Part shown: in pieces, positions 30,304-33,925 of the stretch | Position numbering within the stretch: the first letter of the stretch is position 1 | Layout: every line of letters begins with the position of its first letter | Assembly (NCBI GenBank): GCA_018222965.1 | Contig: JAAEZH010000051.1 | Span: 1 to 33,925 of the forward strand | DNA from: Bacteroidota bacterium | Lineage (GTDB): Bacteria; Bacteroidota; Bacteroidia; Chitinophagales; Saprospiraceae | Reading direction: 5' to 3' | Length of the DNA: 33,925 bases | Made by a program: the position numbers and the translations under genes | Notes under the pieces: model-generated | Databases searched by the model: none | What the model saw: only the letters and a program-made list of their open reading frames with translations | Told to the model about the DNA's origin: nothing

Positions 30304-31734
30304 CTACGGGAAGATACCCATAGTCAGGTAATCATTGCCAATTTTCGTGATGGCATTGACAAAGGCAGCTGTACGCAGATCTTCCACTTTGCGTTTGCGG
30401 CGGCGAATCTCCGAAATTTGGTTATAAGCGTTGATCATGGTTTCTTCCAAACCGGAACGAACCAGGTCAATCTCATCAGCTCCTTTTGCAATGACGCTGC
30501 GATCCCGCTCTGTCACAGACTTACCGGTATTTTTTTCAACCAGATCAATCATGCTGCGGAAGGTGTTTTGATTAAACCGCTTTTCCATACGTCCGAAACG
30601 CATGTGTGAGAGGTTTTTCAACCACTCAAAGTAAGAAACCGTAACACCACCTGCATTCAGGTAAAGATCCGGAATCAACAACTTACCGTTTTTAAGCAGG
30701 ATCTGCTCGCCTTCGAAAGTCGTCGGACCATTAGCCGCTTCGGCAATGATTTTCGCTTTGATGCGGCTGGCGTTTTCACGCGTGATTTGATTCTCCAGAG
30801 CAGCTGGTACGAGAATGTCGCACTCAAACTCCATTACTTTGTTGCGGTCTTGTTTCTCAAAGTTTTTCGCACCCGGGAATCCAAGGATGGAACCGGTCTC
30901 TTCCCGAAACTTGAGCAACTCGTAAATGTCAATACCGCTTTCTTTGTAAATAGCTCCTTCTACTTCAGATACACCGACAATGATAGCATCTCCTTCATCT
31001 TGGCTGATCTTCGCCGTGTAGGAGCCTACATTACCCAGTCCCTGAATAACCATAGTCTTTCCGGCCATTCCGGTAGTCAGACCGAGTGCCTTCATATCGG
31101 CTTCCGTCTCCACCGCTTCGCGAATACCGTAGTATACGCCGCGGCCGGTAGCTTCCTGACGACCCTGAATACCATTTAAGGTAACCGGTTTGCCAGTCAC
31201 ACAACCAGCAGCATCAATGTCTTCCCCTTTGAAGGTGCGGTAGGTGTCATAGATCCAGGCCATTTCGCGACTGCCTGTTCCGTAATCGGGCGCAGGAACG
31301 TCGATGGATGGGCCAATAAAGTTCCGTCTTACCAGCTCAGTCGTGTAGCGACGGGTGATTTTTTGCAGTTGGGCTTCGTTGTATTCCCAGGGATTGATCT
31401 TTACCCCTCCTTTTGCGCCTCCAAAAGGCACGTCTACAATCGCACATTTATAGGACATAAGCGTGGCCAGGGCCATTACCTCTTCCTGATTTACGTGGTT
31501 ACTGTAGCGAATACCACCTTTGGTTGGAAGGCGGTGGTGGCTGTGCTGTACCCGGTAGGCTTCAATTACCTTGTACTGGTTGCCGATCTTCACCGGAAAC
31601 TGAACCTGGTACACGGCATTACATACCTTGATTTGGGTCAGCAAACCCTGATGCAAACCTGTATGAGCGGCAGCTTTGTCAAAGTAATTTTGAACACTGC
31701 CAAAGAAATTCGGTTGCGATTTTGTTTTAGTCAT
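30304..31734 (-). CDS. Glu/Leu/Phe/Val dehydrogenase (glutamate dehydrogenase type)
   Basis: 476 residues. It interconverts glutamate, or another amino acid, and its 2-oxo acid with ammonia and NAD(P). Substrate-domain motifs are TKGGIRY (71-77), VPFGGAKGG with catalytic K108, and IGPSIDVPAPDYGTG (140-154). The cofactor domain contains GLGNVG (232-237) and the NGPTT loop. The protein is somewhat longer than many glutamate dehydrogenases and has a basic segment (EIRRRKRKVEDLR) near the C-terminus. The start overlaps the 3' end of the ccmD gene by eight bases, so it is read from the ccm transcript. A terminator follows 30 nt downstream. Confidence 0.93.
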   Translation of the reverse strand: MTKTKSQPNFFGSVQNYFDKAAAHTGLHQGLLTQIKVCNAVYQVQFPVKIGNQYKVIEAYRVQHSHHRLPTKGGIRYSNHVNQEEVMALATLMSYKCAIVDVPFGGAKGGVKINPWEYNEAQLQKITRRYTTELVRRNFIGPSIDVPAPDYGTGSREMAWIYDTYRTFKGEDIDAAGCVTGKPVTLNGIQGRQEATGRGVYYGIREAVETEADMKALGLTTGMAGKTMVIQGLGNVGSYTAKISQDEGDAIIVGVSEVEGAIYKESGIDIYELLKFREETGSILGFPGAKNFEKQDRNKVMEFECDILVPAALENQITRENASRIKAKIIAEAANGPTTFEGEQILLKNGKLLIPDLYLNAGGVTVSYFEWLKNLSHMRFGRMEKRFNQNTFRSMIDLVEKNTGKSVTERDRSVIAKGADEIDLVRSGLEETMINAYNQISEIRRRKRKVEDLRTAAFVNAITKIGNDYLTMGIFP

Positions 31735-31945
31735 TATCTGAAATTTGGTTTTCCAAATGAGCGATTTTGCGGTCCAGACGTATCAAATAGATTACGAGTC
31801 CCAGGAAGATTACTAAAATGACGCCTACAACGACATACATCTTACCTACACTTTCCATAAAATCAGCTGCTCCTTCGCCTTGAGCGAATACTGGAAATTG
31901 AAATCCGAGCAACAGACTCAAAAGAAATAAGATCCTGGTTTTCAT
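31727..31945 (-). CDS. ccmD: CcmD-family protein
   Basis: 72 residues. A signal-peptide-like start (MKTRILFLLSLLLGFQFPVFAQ) is followed by a short periplasmic part (GEGAADFMESVGKMY), one membrane helix (VVVGVILVIFLGLVIYLIRL, about 40-59) and a charged cytoplasmic tail with DRKIAHLENQI. It matches the small Bacteroidota CcmD proteins that keep holo-CcmE haem release working with CcmABC. It sits between ccmC (81-nt gap) and gdh (8-nt overlap). Confidence 0.85.
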   Translation of the reverse strand: MKTRILFLLSLLLGFQFPVFAQGEGAADFMESVGKMYVVVGVILVIFLGLVIYLIRLDRKIAHLENQISDND

Positions 31946-32026
31946 ATAAAATCAATTCGTTGTTCCGATACCCAATCCTCGCTGCAATTTGCAATTGATT
32001 AGGAGGATCAAAACTCGTTAAATTTT

Positions 32027-33082
32027 TTATTCTGACAAATACTTTTCCCTTATAATCAGTAGGCGGGCAGACAGATTTGCCAGCCAGAAGCCAATAAGGG
32101 TCCAACCTATGATGGCCGGATAGAATACCATGCGCATGGTGCTGTCCAGATCTTCTCCACCCATAGCCGGATTCCCGCCCGCTCCCGGGTGCAGACTGTC
32201 TGCCATTCTGGGGATGATATACACCAGGGGAATTAATAGCGCAAAGGCAAAAATATTATAGGTGGCCCCAAGTCTCGCCTGGCGCTCCTCGTCTTCAAAA
32301 CTGTTTCGCAGGACAAAATAAGCCAGGTAAATGAGCAGGGCAATTGCTGTCATGTTCTGCTTGACATCCCAACTCCAGAAAGCACCCCAGGTAAATCGAG
32401 CCCAAACAGCGCCGGTTGCCAGCCCCAGAATGCCAAATAAAATGCCAATTCGCGTAAAGCTAACGGCTTTCATATCATCCAGCGGATCCTGTTTCCGCAA
32501 ATAGCGGATGCTGTAAACGACACTGGCAATGAACAAAAAGAACATCGCAAACCATAACGAAACGTGAAAATAGGTGTTTCGAATGGTCTCCTTTAAAATG
32601 TTTCGGAAGGGAAAGTGGATGCCGCTCTTAGCATAGAGGTCACTAATATTGGCCTTTGACCAGGCTGCTTTTCCCGCCGCCGGGTCACTGCCTGTGTTCC
32701 GGATGAAAACCGCATCGGGCAGTACATGCGCCCCGCTTTTTGGATCGTCGACAATCAGACTGGCGGGCATTACTTCAACTGCCTGCGGGAGATCGGCAGG
32801 AAGCTCAAATTCGATATTCAATACTTTGCGGGAAGCGCTTTGGGTGGCTTTCGCCGAAAGGCTGTATATGCTGTCCAGCTTCAGCCAGGCACGAATGTTA
32901 TTTCCATCGGTCGGATAATCCGTATTATATCCGGTCACCTCCAGATTGATGCGTTCACCACTATCGGCCGAACGGGGAGATACCTGCTGAATGCCCGGTT
33001 TTAAAGGAACCAGCATCCCGGCTATAAAGACATAAATCAGAATTATTACGCCTAATGCTTTCCACCAGTGTCGTCTAATCAT
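32027..33082 (-). CDS. ccmC: Cytochrome c biogenesis protein CcmC/CcsA-like with extra periplasmic domain
   Basis: 351 residues, clearly longer than the roughly 220-250 usual for CcmC. The first helix (about 8-26) is followed by about 130 residues of soluble, beta-rich sequence (VSPRSADSGERINLEVTGYNT ... PDAVFIRNTGSD), then the core of about six helices. The haem-handling WWD segment WGAFWSWDVKQNMTAIALLIYL is near residues 228-250; histidines in TYFHVSLWF (about 172) and ADSLHPG (about 298) fit the axial ligands. It should present haem at the periplasmic face for CcmE. It lies 60 nt after ccmB. Confidence 0.9.
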   Translation of the reverse strand: MIRRHWWKALGVIILIYVFIAGMLVPLKPGIQQVSPRSADSGERINLEVTGYNTDYPTDGNNIRAWLKLDSIYSLSAKATQSASRKVLNIEFELPADLPQAVEVMPASLIVDDPKSGAHVLPDAVFIRNTGSDPAAGKAAWSKANISDLYAKSGIHFPFRNILKETIRNTYFHVSLWFAMFFLFIASVVYSIRYLRKQDPLDDMKAVSFTRIGILFGILGLATGAVWARFTWGAFWSWDVKQNMTAIALLIYLAYFVLRNSFEDEERQARLGATYNIFAFALLIPLVYIIPRMADSLHPGAGGNPAMGGEDLDSTMRMVFYPAIIGWTLIGFWLANLSARLLIIREKYLSE

Positions 33083-33142
33083 CTCGTGTACTTTTGCTGC
33101 GGAAAGGTCGCAAAAAACAATGAATCCATAGTCATTTCAATA

Positions 33143-33802
33143 TCAATCTCTCCAAAGAAATGGAAAAAGAATGAGCGAAAATGCCAACAGCACTAAATCT
33201 ACCCCAATGAGCATGGCAATGTCGCTCTCAACAGCACTTCCTTCAATCAATCCGATTGCCTGTGCGCCCAGCTTCACCAGCGTAAGTAAAATGGGAATAA
33301 CCAGGGGAAATCCAAGGACCGCCATCAGGGTAGCCCGATTGTCTGCTTTGGAAGCAATGGCAGAAATAAAAGTGAAAGTCAGTGCAAAGCCCACACTGCC
33401 CAGAAATATGGCCACAAAAAACGGAGCCATATCTTTTATCGGATGACCTGCCACAAAACTAAAACAGGCGTAGGTCAACAGAGTGATCAGCAACAACAAC
33501 ACTATATTATAAATACCCTTTGCCAAAATCACCGCGCGGGGATCGGCCAATTCGTAATAATACAGCTGCCGCTGCCCGCTTTCCTGCTGAAAACTTTTGG
33601 TAATGGCATTTACCGAAGCAAACAGGACAATGATCCAAAATAAAACATTCCAGACTGCACCCTCCACTTTTACAGAGGAGATATACACGATAAATACCGT
33701 CGATAATACATACAGCAAGATACCGCTAATGGCATAACGCATCCGGTATTCCAGGGTGATCTCCTTTCGAAGCAGCCAGCCTATTTCTTTGATTAATGAC
33801 AT
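33143..33802 (-). CDS. ccmB: Haem exporter permease CcmB
   Basis: 219 residues with six predicted membrane helices. The start LLRKEITLEYRMRYAISGILLYVLSTVFIVYIS, the FASVNAITKSFQQESGQRQLYYYELADPRAVILAKGIYN loop (about 62-100) and the GFPLVIPILLTLVKLG segment (about 163-178) are typical of CcmB, the membrane part of the CcmAB ATP-driven complex that releases holo-CcmE. CcmA is not in the window; it may lie elsewhere. The gene heads the ccmB-ccmC-ccmD-gdh unit. Confidence 0.92.
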   Translation of the reverse strand: MSLIKEIGWLLRKEITLEYRMRYAISGILLYVLSTVFIVYISSVKVEGAVWNVLFWIIVLFASVNAITKSFQQESGQRQLYYYELADPRAVILAKGIYNIVLLLLITLLTYACFSFVAGHPIKDMAPFFVAIFLGSVGFALTFTFISAIASKADNRATLMAVLGFPLVIPILLTLVKLGAQAIGLIEGSAVESDIAMLIGVDLVLLAFSLILFPFLWRD

Positions 33803-33823
33803 ATATACGGTAACCTTTCGCCG

Positions 33824-33831
33824 CGAAAATA
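33824..33831 (-). promoter_or_regulatory. Possible -7 element TATTTTCG of the ccm operon
   Basis: Minus-strand TATTTTCG, one mismatch to TAnnTTTG, about 22 nt before the ccmB ATG. No TTTG at -33. Confidence 0.35.
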
Positions 33832-33925
33832 GTGATTAGTTGGTTAGCTAGTTGGTCAGTTTGTTGGTTCTGTCAATCCCTAAATAGTGTTGACCGGTTT
33901 TAGGTTACTAAATCTTTAGAATAAT

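Noticed and set aside
33838-33880. TTGGTTAGCTAGTTGGTCAG-like stretch at the right edge
   Set aside because: Degenerate GTTGG-type low-complexity sequence without regular period; no function supported.

Overview
The window looks like chromosomal DNA of a Bacteroidota bacterium, most likely of the Saprospiraceae type. The evidence is a gliding protein (GldC), a PorV/PorQ-type barrel, a type IX secretion C-terminal sorting domain, a TonB-dependent receptor with a carboxypeptidase-like N-terminal domain, several DUF6089/CTDP-type surface proteins, futalosine-route menaquinone synthesis, and promoters of the form TTTG-N19-TAnnTTTG, the Bacteroidota housekeeping type. No rRNA, tRNA, phage, transposase or CRISPR array was seen.

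Left part (1-6100). About 500 bases hold no gene but contain a nested inverted repeat. They are followed by a family 2 glycosyltransferase (+). A four-gene minus-strand operon follows, in transcription order: a ten-repeat WG lipoprotein, a nicotinamidase-fold protein that has lost its catalytic Asp and Cys, a PorV/PorQ-like barrel, and futalosine hydrolase (mqnB). Upstream of it lie an unrecognised 200-residue gene and a secreted protein with a type IX sorting domain.

Middle (6200-17500, all +). A TonB-dependent receptor and three small lipoproteins are followed by a tight group of miaB, a sigma-54 activator, a GT39-like membrane glycosyltransferase and a TrmH/SpoU methyltransferase. Then come single genes for an MtfA-type metallopeptidase, an EVE-domain protein and a double-domain YegP/DUF1508 protein.

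17500-25000. A minus-strand TPR membrane protein, ribH and a metallo-beta-lactamase-fold hydrolase are followed by a repeat-rich gap, pdhA (-), recF-DUF721 (+) and a secreted subtilase (-). A 120-bp repeat occurs three times, twice in the gap before pdhA and once after DUF721, so recF, DUF721 and pdhA are bracketed by copies of it.

25300-33925. A DUF6089 barrel (+) is followed by minus-strand genes: an Amidase_3 cell-wall hydrolase; Lrp/AsnC regulator - TraB/GumN - NAD(P)-binding oxidoreductase - gldC; and ccmB-ccmC-ccmD-gdh, where haem export/cytochrome c maturation genes run directly into glutamate dehydrogenase with an 8-nt overlap.

Most genes are core or household functions. The points most worth a second look are the degenerate nicotinamidase, the 120-bp structured repeat with its cluster of other palindromes, a recurring 13-bp near-palindrome (CTTTCGCCGAAAG), and a 9-bp tandem repeat that reads as a tiny cationic peptide. 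No complete novel defence or biosynthetic system was recognised.
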